Positions 33,264 through 41,122 of a stretch of DNA of 64,000 nt are shown here, one piece after another. Under the pieces are notes generated by a model. It was not told where the DNA came from. It saw only the letters and a list, made by a program, of their open reading frames with translations, and ran no database searches. The DNA is from Planctomycetota bacterium (GTDB lineage: Bacteria > Planctomycetota > MHYJ01 > JACPRB01). The position numbers and the translations under genes were made by a program. Position 1 is the stretch's first letter, and each line of letters opens with the position of its first letter. The stretch lies in contig JACPRC010000147.1 in assembly GCA_016190175.1 (NCBI GenBank), positions 1 to 64,000 of the forward strand, read 5' to 3'.

Positions 33264-33295
33264 TCAACCGCGGCCCCCCGCGCCAAGCGTTGCGG

Positions 33296-33301
33296 TAGAA
33301 T
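33296..33301 (+). promoter_or_regulatory. -10 box of the four-helix membrane protein gene
   Basis: TAGAAT ends 8 nt before the ATG at 33310. No clear -35 hexamer. Confidence 0.45.
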
Positions 33302-33309
33302 GGCGATCG

Positions 33310-33801
33310 ATGCAGGCGATCCGCTGGCTCCTCACCGCGGCCCTCGGCTATCTCGCCATCGTGGCGTACACCTGCGCGTTCGCGGCGGCGTGCTTTCGCG
33401 TCTCCCCGGAGTTCGCGGGGGATTTCTTCAGCGCGTATCGGCCCGTCCAGGCTCTGGTCAAGGGATTCGAGGTCGGTTCCTACGCGGGCTTCCTGGGCGG
33501 GCCGCTCCTCGGCTTCATCGTCCTGGCAAAGGTGAACGAAGCCATGGAGCGGCCGGAGGACGACCGCGGATGGTGGCCCGTGGTCAACATACAGGCGATC
33601 GTCATGCTGCTCTCGATGACCGCAGTCGGATCGCTCATGGGAGGCGGTGGAGCGATCCTCGCCGCCCTCAAGGGTCGTCCGGCGGAGACGATCCTCTACC
33701 ATGCTTGCGTAGGCGCCCACGTGGGATCGGTCGTCGGCGTCCTCCTCTACATCGCGACAGGAACCGTTCGGTGGAGGCGGAGGCCCGCCGAGCACCGGTG
33801 A
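33310..33801 (+). CDS. Four-helix membrane protein, unknown
   Basis: A 163-residue integral membrane protein with helices at about 5-27, 48-70, 88-110 and 125-150, and a short basic tail. It is divergent from the MGMT gene. The ATG follows a TAGAAT box by 8 nt, which supports this start over an upstream ATG. No family recognised. Confidence 0.65.
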   Translation: MQAIRWLLTAALGYLAIVAYTCAFAAACFRVSPEFAGDFFSAYRPVQALVKGFEVGSYAGFLGGPLLGFIVLAKVNEAMERPEDDRGWWPVVNIQAIVMLLSMTAVGSLMGGGGAILAALKGRPAETILYHACVGAHVGSVVGVLLYIATGTVRWRRRPAEHR

Positions 33802-33964
33802 CGCAGCATATCGGGCGGGACGGCGATGCGCCGGATGCCGGCGCCGTCGGCCGGAATCGGGCGCTGATCGTTCACGGAGGCACCGCCACGCCCGGTACTC
33901 TACGGAAACTACCCGCAGCAGACAAGAGCCACAGGCATCCGACTTCGCCCGCCTGCGGCGGGCC

Positions 33965-34645
33965 CTACATCCTTTCCTCCTCGAAGCTGAAATACCCCGT
34001 CTCTCCCACGATCAGATGGTCCACGAACCGCAGGCCGGCGAGAGTGCACACCTCCCGCAACCGGCGTGTCACGCGCACGTCCTCGGGGCTGGGCACGGCC
34101 GTCCCCGACGGGTGGTTGTGGACGCACAGGATGCCGGACGCCGCCTCCCGGATGGCCTCCACGAGCACGTCCCGCGGCACCACGAGCGCCGCGTCCAGCG
34201 TGCCCACGGACGCGGTCACCTCGCGCAGGATCCGGTTCCGGCCGTCGAGGAGAAGGACGAGGAACTCCTCCCGGAACGCGCCTTGGAAGCGCGGCCGCAG
34301 CCGGTCGGCCAGGAGGGGCGGGCTCTCTACCGGGTCGCCGCGCGGAAGCGGCGCCCTCGACAGCCTACGCACAAGCTCCAGGAGGGCCTCGAGCCTCCGC
34401 GCGGCCGGTCCCCGGCCGGTCTCTCGAAGTCGCGGCGGCCCTTCGAGAGAGAGGCGATGCAGCGGCACCTCGACGCGGGCGCCGATGAGGACCTCCAGGA
34501 GTTCGTCGTCCGTCACGGGCTCCACGGCGGGAACGGCGCAATTCGCGTGCCGGCCGTATCCACTGCTCCATGGAGGGGCCGCGTTACGTTTCGTAACATG
34601 GGACGTTACGATTCGTAACGTCCACCTGCTCCAGGCGGGCGCCAC
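33965..34645 (-). CDS. RadC-like JAB/MPN-domain protein
   Basis: A 226-residue protein whose C-terminal domain (about 110-226) is RadC-like: a JAMM metal site H176-x-H178 with Asp189 in HNHPSGTAVPSPED. The N-terminal helix-hairpin-helix part (45-100) is short and diverged. The biochemical role of RadC proteins is unsettled. The frame opens with GTG at 34645, but the first 40 codons run over two palindromic operators and read poorly. A GTG at 34525 or 34516 may be the true start. Confidence 0.8.
   Translation of the reverse strand: MAPAWSRWTLRIVTSHVTKRNAAPPWSSGYGRHANCAVPAVEPVTDDELLEVLIGARVEVPLHRLSLEGPPRLRETGRGPAARRLEALLELVRRLSRAPLPRGDPVESPPLLADRLRPRFQGAFREEFLVLLLDGRNRILREVTASVGTLDAALVVPRDVLVEAIREAASGILCVHNHPSGTAVPSPEDVRVTRRLREVCTLAGLRFVDHLIVGETGYFSFEEERM
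34583..34621. promoter_or_regulatory. Paired palindromic operators
   Basis: Two copies of GTTACG-N3-CGTAAC occur at 34583-34597 and 34605-34619, the second extended to ACGTTACG-ATT-CGTAACGT (34603-34621). Their centres are 22 bp apart, two helical turns, so two dimers would sit on one DNA face. They lie at the 5' end of the RadC-like gene. No regulator gene is adjacent. Confidence 0.65.
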
Positions 34646-34699
34646 CTGTACTACTTACTAGCAACTTCTTGCTGCCGCGAGGAGATACTTGGTGACGCG

Positions 34700-34977
34700 C
34701 GCGGACCCGCGCAAGGGACGGGGGGACGGGGCGACTTGGGGACGGGGCGAGGCCCCAGGTCTCCCGGTCCTCGGGTCTCCTGGTCGGTTGCGGGCGAAGC
34801 CCGCGCCGTGGGAACTACTTGCGCCGCCCGACCTCGAGGAGCCGGTCCGCTTCGACGGCCTGCATCGCCGAGACGATCATGACCCACGTGGGCGTAAACC
34901 AGGGTGGCGACGCCGCGGCGAAGGCGGCCGACGAGGCCGCGTGGGCGCTGATTCAGAGTCACCAGAAGAAGTGACGC
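34700..34977. other. Gap with degenerate repeats
   Basis: The 332-nt gap between the RadC-like gene and the esterase holds a G-rich stretch (GGGACGGGG units, about 34716-34750) and degenerate GGTCTCC-type heptamers (about 34758-34785). A 31-codon plus-strand frame at 34879-34974 (MTHVGVNQGGDAAAK...) has plausible composition but no ribosome site. I see no supported gene. Confidence 0.4.
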
Positions 34978-35745
34978 TCACTTCTTGCGCACGCAGCCCT
35001 TGAAGAACCGCACGATGAGGGCCGGGGCCTCGGCGGCATACGTGTGGTCCCCGGGGTGGATGAAGGAGACGAAGGGCGCGTCCTTCTTCGAGGCGTAGAT
35101 CAGACATCCCTTGTCCCACTCCTCGCCCTTCTCCTCGCACCCGTTCGATTCGCGCACCGCCTCCATCGCCTTCTTCTGCGCCTCGAACGGCACGACCGTG
35201 TCTTTCTCCCCCGCGACGTGGAGCGCCGGCTTCGGCGCGAGGTCCCGCGCGTTCCTCCCCGCGGCCGCCGAAGGGGCGAAGGCGGCGAAGACGTCGGCGC
35301 GGCTGGACCACAACAGGTACGTGAATCCCCCGCCGTTGGAGTGACCGGTCGCGTAGACGCGGTCCTCGTCGATGGAATGGTCCTTCCGGAGCGTGGCCAG
35401 CACCGCGTCGAAAAACTTCAGGTCGCGGTCGCCCTGATCGCCGGTCTGCTTCTGCCATCCCGGCTTCCGCCCTTCGGGGTCGGTCATCCCCGGCGTCGGA
35501 AGGCCCTGCATGTAGACGACGATCGCCTCGGGCCAGAGCTTGTGGAGACGGAACTTCGCGGCCGCGTTGCGTGCGGTCCCGCCGTGTCCGTGGAACGCGA
35601 AGACGACCGGAGCCGCGGCGGGCGATTTCCGGTCCCGTGCGGGAAGGTGCAGGAGCGCCTCCCGGGAGACATCCTCCACTTTCCATTCCCGGCGTGTCAG
35701 CCCCGCGTCCGCCTGTGCCAGGATCGCCCAGAGAAGAGCCGTCAT
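34978..35745 (-). CDS. Secreted esterase/depolymerase (alpha/beta hydrolase)
   Basis: A 255-residue LpqC-type hydrolase, related to polyhydroxybutyrate depolymerases and feruloyl esterases. The nucleophile elbow is G-H-S136-N-G-G, the oxyanion loop is FHGHGG (51-56), acidic and histidine residues fit AGEKDTVVPF and HPGDHTY. The very short leader ends ...AILAQADAG. Substrate not predictable. Confidence 0.88.
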   Translation of the reverse strand: MTALLWAILAQADAGLTRREWKVEDVSREALLHLPARDRKSPAAAPVVFAFHGHGGTARNAAAKFRLHKLWPEAIVVYMQGLPTPGMTDPEGRKPGWQKQTGDQGDRDLKFFDAVLATLRKDHSIDEDRVYATGHSNGGGFTYLLWSSRADVFAAFAPSAAAGRNARDLAPKPALHVAGEKDTVVPFEAQKKAMEAVRESNGCEEKGEEWDKGCLIYASKKDAPFVSFIHPGDHTYAAEAPALIVRFFKGCVRKK

Positions 35746-35836
35746 CTCACGCCTTCCCTCGATGATACCCGCGGCAGGGCGGCATTGTTCCGCGGAAGCG
35801 GCGCGCGCGGCGATCCTCGCGGGGCGCGGCCCGGCT

Positions 35837-37270
35837 CTACCGCCCGTCCCTCGCGATCAAGGAACGGCTGCCCGGCCCGGAGCATCCCGGCACGACGCTC
35901 ACCCGGAGCAACCTCGCAAGCCTCTGACGCCGCGACAGGAGCGCAAGGACGAGGAGGGCCTCGAGTCCGACCATCCCGCACCCTCCCCCGCCGCCGCCTC
36001 CGGTCTCGTTTGCGGGCGCGGCCGGCGCCGGAGCGCTGCCGGCTCCAACTTCGTCCGCTCCGACGTCGAGGGCCCCGTCCGTCCGCGCGCCGCCGTCCAG
36101 ATCGTCCGTGGGAGCGATCTTGCCGCCGAGCGCGCCGACCCCGGCGTCGATCGCGGGGCTGCCCGCGATCAGCCGATGGTCGCCTCCGTAGACCGCGCCG
36201 GGCGTCGACGCAAACGAATGCGCGTCGTACCCCATCGCCTTCCACTGGGTCAAGGTGAGATAGCTCGCGTCGTCGTCGGCCGTCACCGCGTTCGGGTTGA
36301 CGGTGAAGACGTTGTAGTCCGAAACGGTGCCCGTCGAACTCGCGAGGTCCTCGAAGTGGAGGCTCCCGCGCGACGCGTGTTTCGTCAGCAGGATGTTGTT
36401 GAAGATCACGTTGCCCGAGGCGCCGGCGCCCACGTGGATCGCCCACCGCCCGTCCGAGGCGACTTCGATCGTGTTGTTGACCACGGCGTTGTTCGAGGAG
36501 GCCAGCGCGCCGTCGATCTGGAAGAGGGTGATCCCGTTCGCATGGTTGTCGTAGAGGAGATTGTTGCGGATCACGCTCGTCGCGACGCCGTCGAGGTTGA
36601 TTGCGGCCCCTCCCCCCGCGCCGTTGCCGTAGACGACGTTCCGTTCGATCACCGCGTCGCTGATGGTCCCGTCGCCCCCCATCGAGAGGTCGGCGTTGAG
36701 CTGGATCCCGCACGCGTTGTTCCCGTGCGCCACGTTCCCGCGCACGACCGGCCGGTCGCCGCTGTTCGAGACGTAGATCCCGTGCTCGAGCCCGCTTCCG
36801 TAGCACTCGTTGTTCTCGAGGAGCAGGTCGTCCGAGAAGTCGGTGAAGATCCCCCACCGCGCGTTGTTTCCGAAGACGCCGTTACGCACCGTCACATGAT
36901 GGCTGTTGTCGATCCGCACCGCCGCGCGGTTCGCGTTGAACGACCGCAGGCCCTCGAGGACGACGTAGGCCGAGTACGTGACGAAGATCGTGTCCGTCCC
37001 TCCCGGGCTCACGACGACGCCGGAACCTTCCGCCTTCACGACGAACGGCGCCGCGGCGGTCCCGGTTTTCTGAATCACGAGCCCTCCCGCATAGGTGCCG
37101 TCGAGGACGTGCACCGTGTCGCCGGCCCCGGCGACCGTGATCGCGCGGGAGATCTGCCGGAACGGCTGCGCCTGCGTGCCGGGGTTCGCGTCGTTCCCCT
37201 GCGGCCCCACCCAGTAGTCGTTCGCGGACGCGGCGGAGAGCATCGCCAGGACGAGGGTCGCGGTTCTCAT
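35837..37270 (-). CDS. Right-handed beta-helix surface protein with C-terminal sorting-like tail
   Basis: A 477-residue secreted protein. The leader (MRTATLVLAMLSAASA) is followed by NDYWVGPQGNDANPGTQAQPF, quoted in part, the usual opening of DUF1565 parallel beta-helices. Asn-rich coils (NNECYGSGLEHGIYVS and similar) fill 100-320. After a linker comes a Gly-rich stretch with Cys (GGGGCGMVG), a hydrophobic helix and a basic end (LLSRRQR). This layout resembles GlyGly/MYXO-CTERM-type signals cut by membrane proteases. AGGAGG precedes the ATG. Confidence 0.85.
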   Translation of the reverse strand: MRTATLVLAMLSAASANDYWVGPQGNDANPGTQAQPFRQISRAITVAGAGDTVHVLDGTYAGGLVIQKTGTAAAPFVVKAEGSGVVVSPGGTDTIFVTYSAYVVLEGLRSFNANRAAVRIDNSHHVTVRNGVFGNNARWGIFTDFSDDLLLENNECYGSGLEHGIYVSNSGDRPVVRGNVAHGNNACGIQLNADLSMGGDGTISDAVIERNVVYGNGAGGGAAINLDGVATSVIRNNLLYDNHANGITLFQIDGALASSNNAVVNNTIEVASDGRWAIHVGAGASGNVIFNNILLTKHASRGSLHFEDLASSTGTVSDYNVFTVNPNAVTADDDASYLTLTQWKAMGYDAHSFASTPGAVYGGDHRLIAGSPAIDAGVGALGGKIAPTDDLDGGARTDGALDVGADEVGAGSAPAPAAPANETGGGGGGGCGMVGLEALLVLALLSRRQRLARLLRVSVVPGCSGPGSRSLIARDGR

Positions 37271-37347
37271 GGACACCTCCTGTCGCACGGAGAGTGGCGC
37301 ATCCCCCGCGCGTTGCGACAAAAAAATCGCGCCGCAAACGGAGGCGC

Positions 37348-37353
37348 TAGAAT
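37348..37353 (+). promoter_or_regulatory. -10 box of the sigma factor gene
   Basis: TAGAAT ends 9 nt before the ATG at 37363. It supports that ATG as the true start, which matters because the frame contains a TGA at codon 25. Confidence 0.5.
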
Positions 37354-37362
37354 CACCCTCCT

Positions 37363-37839
37363 ATGTGGACGGAGGCCGCGTTTCGCGAGCGGGTGGAGCG
37401 TTACTCCCGCGCGCTCCTCGCGCGCCTCTTCGGCTGAACGCGCGAGATGTCCTCGGCCGAGGACCTGGCGCAGGAGACGCTGATGCGCGCATGGAGCGGG
37501 CTGGCGCGGCTGCGGGACGACCGTTCTTTCGGTAGCTGGCTCCTCTCGACGGCGGACAACGTCTGCCGCGAGTGGATCCGGAAGAAGCAGACGCGCGAGC
37601 GGCACCGCGGTGCGGTGGCCGCTCCGGCCGCGACGGCGCCCCCGGGAGACCCCGATCCGCGGCTGGCGGAGGCGGTGGCGGCGCTCGCGCCCGACGCGCA
37701 GCAGATCCTCGCGCTGCGCCACGACCGCGGGATGACGTGCGAGGAGATCGCGCGCGAGCTCGGCCGCCCGACGGGGACGGTCACGAAGACGCTCTCGCGC
37801 GCGTACGCGGAGCTGCGCGAGAGACTGGGTTCGGCATGA
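37363..37839 (+). CDS. ECF sigma factor interrupted by an in-frame TGA
   Basis: An ECF-type sigma factor of 158 residues if the TGA at 37435-37437 (codon 25) is read through. Residues 1-24 (FRERVERYSRALLARLFG) are normal sigma region 2 start, and after the TGA the frame continues TREMSSAEDLAQETLMRAW, then region 4 (MTCEEIARELGRPTGTVTKT). Without readthrough only the product from the ATG at 37447 remains and region 2 is cut. A TCCTC-GGCC-GAGGA stem 12 nt after the TGA resembles a SECIS. Nonsense mutation, sequencing error or selenocysteine are all possible. Its stop overlaps the FecR-like gene as ATGA. Confidence 0.7.
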
Positions 37840-39191
37840 ACGACGAACTGGAACGGAAACTGGACGAGATGTATCGGCGTCTCGACGCGCCGGCCCGGCG
37901 ACTCGATCGGCGCTGGCGGGCGAGGCGCCCGCGGACCCGCACGCGGAACTTCGCCGCCTGGATCGCCGTCGGCGCCGTCTCCGCGGCCGCGCTGATCCTC
38001 GTCCTCCTCCACCGGCCGTCGACGGATCGCCCCGCGCCGGTTCCCCGCCGCGAGCCGGTCGCACTTCGAAGTGAGCCGCCCCCCCGGTTCAAGAAGGAAG
38101 AAGTTCGACCCCGAGCCCGCCCGCCGGTCCCGCGCACCGACCTTCCCGCGCGCGTCCCCGACGAGCCGCCGCCCAAGCGGGAGGATCCTCCGCGGCGGGA
38201 CGAACCGAAGCGCGACAGGCCGCCCGAGCCGAGGAGCACCGAGGCCGAACCCGCGATCGTGACGTTCCTCGAGGTCGACGGCGCCATCGACGTGGCCGGC
38301 CGCAGCATCCGGGGCAAGTCGAAGGACGTCCGGGTCCGCGCGGGCGAGCGGCTGACGGCCGCGTCCGCGACGAAGCTCGTCCTCTCCGAGCGCCGGTTCC
38401 TCGTCCTGGCTCCCAAGAGCGCGATTTCCTTCGCCGTCGAGGGCAAGGCGGTAGCGGCGCGGCTCGATCACGGTGAAGTGCTCGCCGAACTGATCGGTCC
38501 CGGTCCGGAGATCCGCGTCGTCACGGGCGCGTGCTCCGTGCGCCCGCTCGGCACCGTCTTCGACGTCCGCATCGAGGGGACACGCACGACGATCGTCGTG
38601 GAGGAGGGCTCCGTGGAGTGCTCGGCCGGGGGCCGGAGCGTCCGGGTGCGCCCCGGTCAGCAGATCGCCGTCGCGCCGGACGCGCCGCTCCCCGCGCCCA
38701 CGCCTGCGGACCTGCGGCGCCTGGCCTGGGCGCGCGGCCACCGCGCGGCGGAGCGGCGCCTGTTCGCGGAGGACTTCTCGAAGCCGGGCGGCTGGGAGGC
38801 CGCGGTGGAGGGCGGCGCCGCCAAGGGGATCCCCGACCCGCCATGGTGCGCCGGCAAGGTGCGGCTCGAATCGGCGGACCCGCTCTTCGCGGTGCCGGTC
38901 CGCGGTCGGATCACGATCGTCTGCCGCACCGACCGCCCCGCGAACCTCGTCCTCCAGATCCACGCCCGCGAGCCGAAGCTGAACTTCATGCAGGAGTTCC
39001 GGATCGCGCGGGCCGGCGCGTGGGTGACGCTGACGGCCGAGTTCGACCGCTTCGTTCCCCGCGACAAGTCGCGGAAGGAGGCCCTCGTCCCCGGCGCGCC
39101 CGTGAGCGAGATCTATCTCCAGTACGGCGAGGACGGGGAGAAGGGCGCGTTCTGGGTGGACTCGATCGTCGTCACGGAGGTCCGGCCCTGA
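37836..39191 (+). CDS. FecR-like membrane protein, probable sigma regulator
   Basis: A 451-residue protein: cytosolic segment 1-38, one transmembrane helix (40-58), a long Pro/Arg/Glu-rich linker (60-145), then a FecR-type beta domain (about 145-290: GEVLAELIGPGPEIRVVTG, SVRPLGTVFDVRI, VRPGQQIAV). The last 140 residues look like a jelly-roll (LFAEDFSKPGGWE, VLQIHAREPKLNF). It overlaps the sigma gene, so it probably signals from the envelope to that sigma factor. Confidence 0.85.
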   Translation: MNDELERKLDEMYRRLDAPARRLDRRWRARRPRTRTRNFAAWIAVGAVSAAALILVLLHRPSTDRPAPVPRREPVALRSEPPPRFKKEEVRPRARPPVPRTDLPARVPDEPPPKREDPPRRDEPKRDRPPEPRSTEAEPAIVTFLEVDGAIDVAGRSIRGKSKDVRVRAGERLTAASATKLVLSERRFLVLAPKSAISFAVEGKAVAARLDHGEVLAELIGPGPEIRVVTGACSVRPLGTVFDVRIEGTRTTIVVEEGSVECSAGGRSVRVRPGQQIAVAPDAPLPAPTPADLRRLAWARGHRAAERRLFAEDFSKPGGWEAAVEGGAAKGIPDPPWCAGKVRLESADPLFAVPVRGRITIVCRTDRPANLVLQIHAREPKLNFMQEFRIARAGAWVTLTAEFDRFVPRDKSRKEALVPGAPVSEIYLQYGEDGEKGAFWVDSIVVTEVRP

Positions 39192-39975
39192 CGTCGAACT
39201 CCGCCGGATCGTGCGCGCAGAAGCGGCGCACCTCGGGCGGAACCGCGCGCAGCCGATCGAACGAGCGCCGCCTCTCGCGCGCGTCCCACTGGATCGCCCA
39301 CTGGAAGACCGCGAGGCCCGGCGGGCAGCGCGGTTCGGGCGCGAACTGCCCGTGGTGGAAGTAGGCGTCGCCGCAGTGCAGGATCCACCCGTCGTCGCCG
39401 CGGACGGCCACCCCGCAATGGCCGGGACTGTGGCCGGACAGCGGGACCAGGCGCACCTCGTCCGCCAGGGCGCGGATGCGGTGCGTGCCGGCCATCCCGA
39501 ACCACTCCTCCCCCGCGCCCCCGTAGGTCTCCCAGCGGGGGCCATGGCCCCACTGGCGCCGCACGTACCGGAGCCGCGCGCGCCACGACGGCGCCACCAC
39601 GGCGGCCGCGTGCTCGCCCGCATCCACGTGCACGCGCGCGCGCGGGAAATCCGCGATTCCCCCCGCGTGGTCGAGGTCGAGGTGCGTGACCACGATGTCC
39701 GTCACGTCCTCGGGGCGGAACCCGAGGGCCGCAACGCGCGCGACGGCGGTGTCCGCAGGATCGTAGACGGGACCGGCGAAGAGGCGGAACGCCATCCCCA
39801 GATTCCCGAGGTCGGCCGTCCCGATGCCGGCGTCGACGAGCACGAGGCCCCCGTGCGTCTCCAGGAGGAGGCAGTGGCAGACGAGCCTCCCGCGGCGGAG
39901 CCACGGGCCGGTCCCGTTCGAAAGGCGGGCGCAGAGGGGCCGGAGCGACCCGCAATCCAGGTGGTGGATTCTCAT
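39172..39975 (-). CDS. Metallo-beta-lactamase-fold hydrolase
   Basis: A 267-residue hydrolase of the lactonase-like branch. The metal motif is H98-L-D-L-D102-H103, with further ligands fitting SGHSPGH and HCGDAYFHH. Relatives include quorum-quenching lactonases, but substrate cannot be assigned. It is convergent with the FecR-like gene, overlapping it by 20 nt. The 226 nt upstream show no gene or clear promoter. Confidence 0.9.
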   Translation of the reverse strand: MRIHHLDCGSLRPLCARLSNGTGPWLRRGRLVCHCLLLETHGGLVLVDAGIGTADLGNLGMAFRLFAGPVYDPADTAVARVAALGFRPEDVTDIVVTHLDLDHAGGIADFPRARVHVDAGEHAAAVVAPSWRARLRYVRRQWGHGPRWETYGGAGEEWFGMAGTHRIRALADEVRLVPLSGHSPGHCGVAVRGDDGWILHCGDAYFHHGQFAPEPRCPPGLAVFQWAIQWDARERRRSFDRLRAVPPEVRRFCAHDPAEFDVRAGPP

Positions 39976-40201
39976 TCGAGCGGCCCGCAGCCCGAATACA
40001 GGTGAGGCCCGCTCCTACGCCTTCCTGTTCCGGATGGACGCGGAGGCAAGGACGGCCGACCTGAGGTTCATCGCCGACTCCTGCACGAAAGAGGTTCGTC
40101 GTTCGGTTCGAAGACGACTCCCGCGACGAGCGACGTGCGGATTCTCATGAGGCCCCTTGGACGAATCCAGGGTGGGATCTTGAAGCCCCCCCCACCCCGG
40201 C

Positions 40202-41122
40202 CTACAGCCCGAACACGCTCAGCACGGCCACGGGGTACGAGACGATCGCCACCAGCGGCACCGCCCAGCGGCTCGTCGCGTGCACCTTCTGCGCCTCGTC
40301 CTTCGCACCCTTCATCCACAGCCGCATCATCCGCACGCACTGGAGGACGTGGAACCCGACCGTGACGTACGTCGCCATGACCACGCGGTCGGCGAGCGTG
40401 AGGTAACCGAGCGGCGGCAGCGACGAGATGATCGCGACGTGGAACATGACGCTCGCGATGAGCATCCCCGTGTTCGTCCCGAGCCGCTTGTCGTACGACT
40501 CCGGCGCGAGCATCAACGTGATGAAGCTGACCGTCAGGAAGCAGACGAGAGGGATGAACACCTTGAGCACCGCCGTGATCCCGCTCCGCTTGAGGTCGAG
40601 GGAGAGCACGTACTGGTGGTAGTTCTCGTTGTCGGGGTATGCGTGGACCCGCGTCCTTTCACGGACGGCCGCGACGTCCCACCCGATGACGACGACCTCG
40701 GGATCGAGGCCCGTGTCCTTCGGGCTCGGCACGTACTCGAGCAGCACGTTGCTCTGCCGCTTGTCCTCGATCTGGATGACGAGCGCCTGCCGGTCGAACG
40801 GATAGCGCCGGAGGTCGATCGGGACATAGAGATTCGCCAGGATCCGGTACTCGGCCCGGTTCGGCGCGCTCTTGATCCGCTCGACGTTGCTCGCGCGGCC
40901 GTTGATGAACTCGAACGCCATCTCGGAGGCCTTGTCCGTGTTGTAGCCCGGCGGCAGGTCGCCGTGCGATTCGAACGTCAGATAGAAGTCGACCGTGTAG
41001 CTGCCGCTGGCGAGGTCGAACTTCCCGAGGTTGATGATGTACGCGCCCACGCGGACCGTCGCCGGCGCCTTCGCCTCCTCGCCGCCGGTCAGGGCCGCGG
41101 CGAGCAGGATCGCGGCGGTCAC
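40202..41122 (-). CDS. Pentameric ligand-gated channel homologue (copy 2)
   Basis: A 306-residue homologue of prokaryotic pentameric ligand-gated ion channels. The extracellular beta-sandwich (about 20-185) has the conserved YPFDRQ motif with no Cys-loop. Four helices follow: M1 (VLKVFIPLVCFLTVSF), M2 (RLGTNTGMLIASVMFHVAII), the M2-M3 loop SLPPLGYLTLADR, M3 and M4. The start is the GTG that overlaps the previous stop as GTGA, so it is translationally coupled to the first copy. A heteromeric channel is possible. Confidence 0.85.
   Translation of the reverse strand: MTAAILLAAALTGGEEAKAPATVRVGAYIINLGKFDLASGSYTVDFYLTFESHGDLPPGYNTDKASEMAFEFINGRASNVERIKSAPNRAEYRILANLYVPIDLRRYPFDRQALVIQIEDKRQSNVLLEYVPSPKDTGLDPEVVVIGWDVAAVRERTRVHAYPDNENYHQYVLSLDLKRSGITAVLKVFIPLVCFLTVSFITLMLAPESYDKRLGTNTGMLIASVMFHVAIISSLPPLGYLTLADRVVMATYVTVGFHVLQCVRMMRLWMKGAKDEAQKVHATSRWAVPLVAIVSYPVAVLSVFGL

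Noticed and set aside
32402-33286. Minus-strand frame spanning the MGMT region without a stop
   Set aside because: It is in a different frame from the MGMT protein and encodes no recognisable MGMT motif, so it does not explain the TGA. The MGMT frame with TGA matches the family on both sides.
34879-34974. 31-codon plus-strand gene before the esterase
   Set aside because: Composition is plausible, but there is no ribosome site or TANNAT box and no recognised family.
37435-37437. Reassignment of TGA as a sense codon throughout the genome
   Set aside because: TGA ends many intact genes here (for example at 4742-4744, 5112-5114 and 6478-6480), so it is a normal stop.
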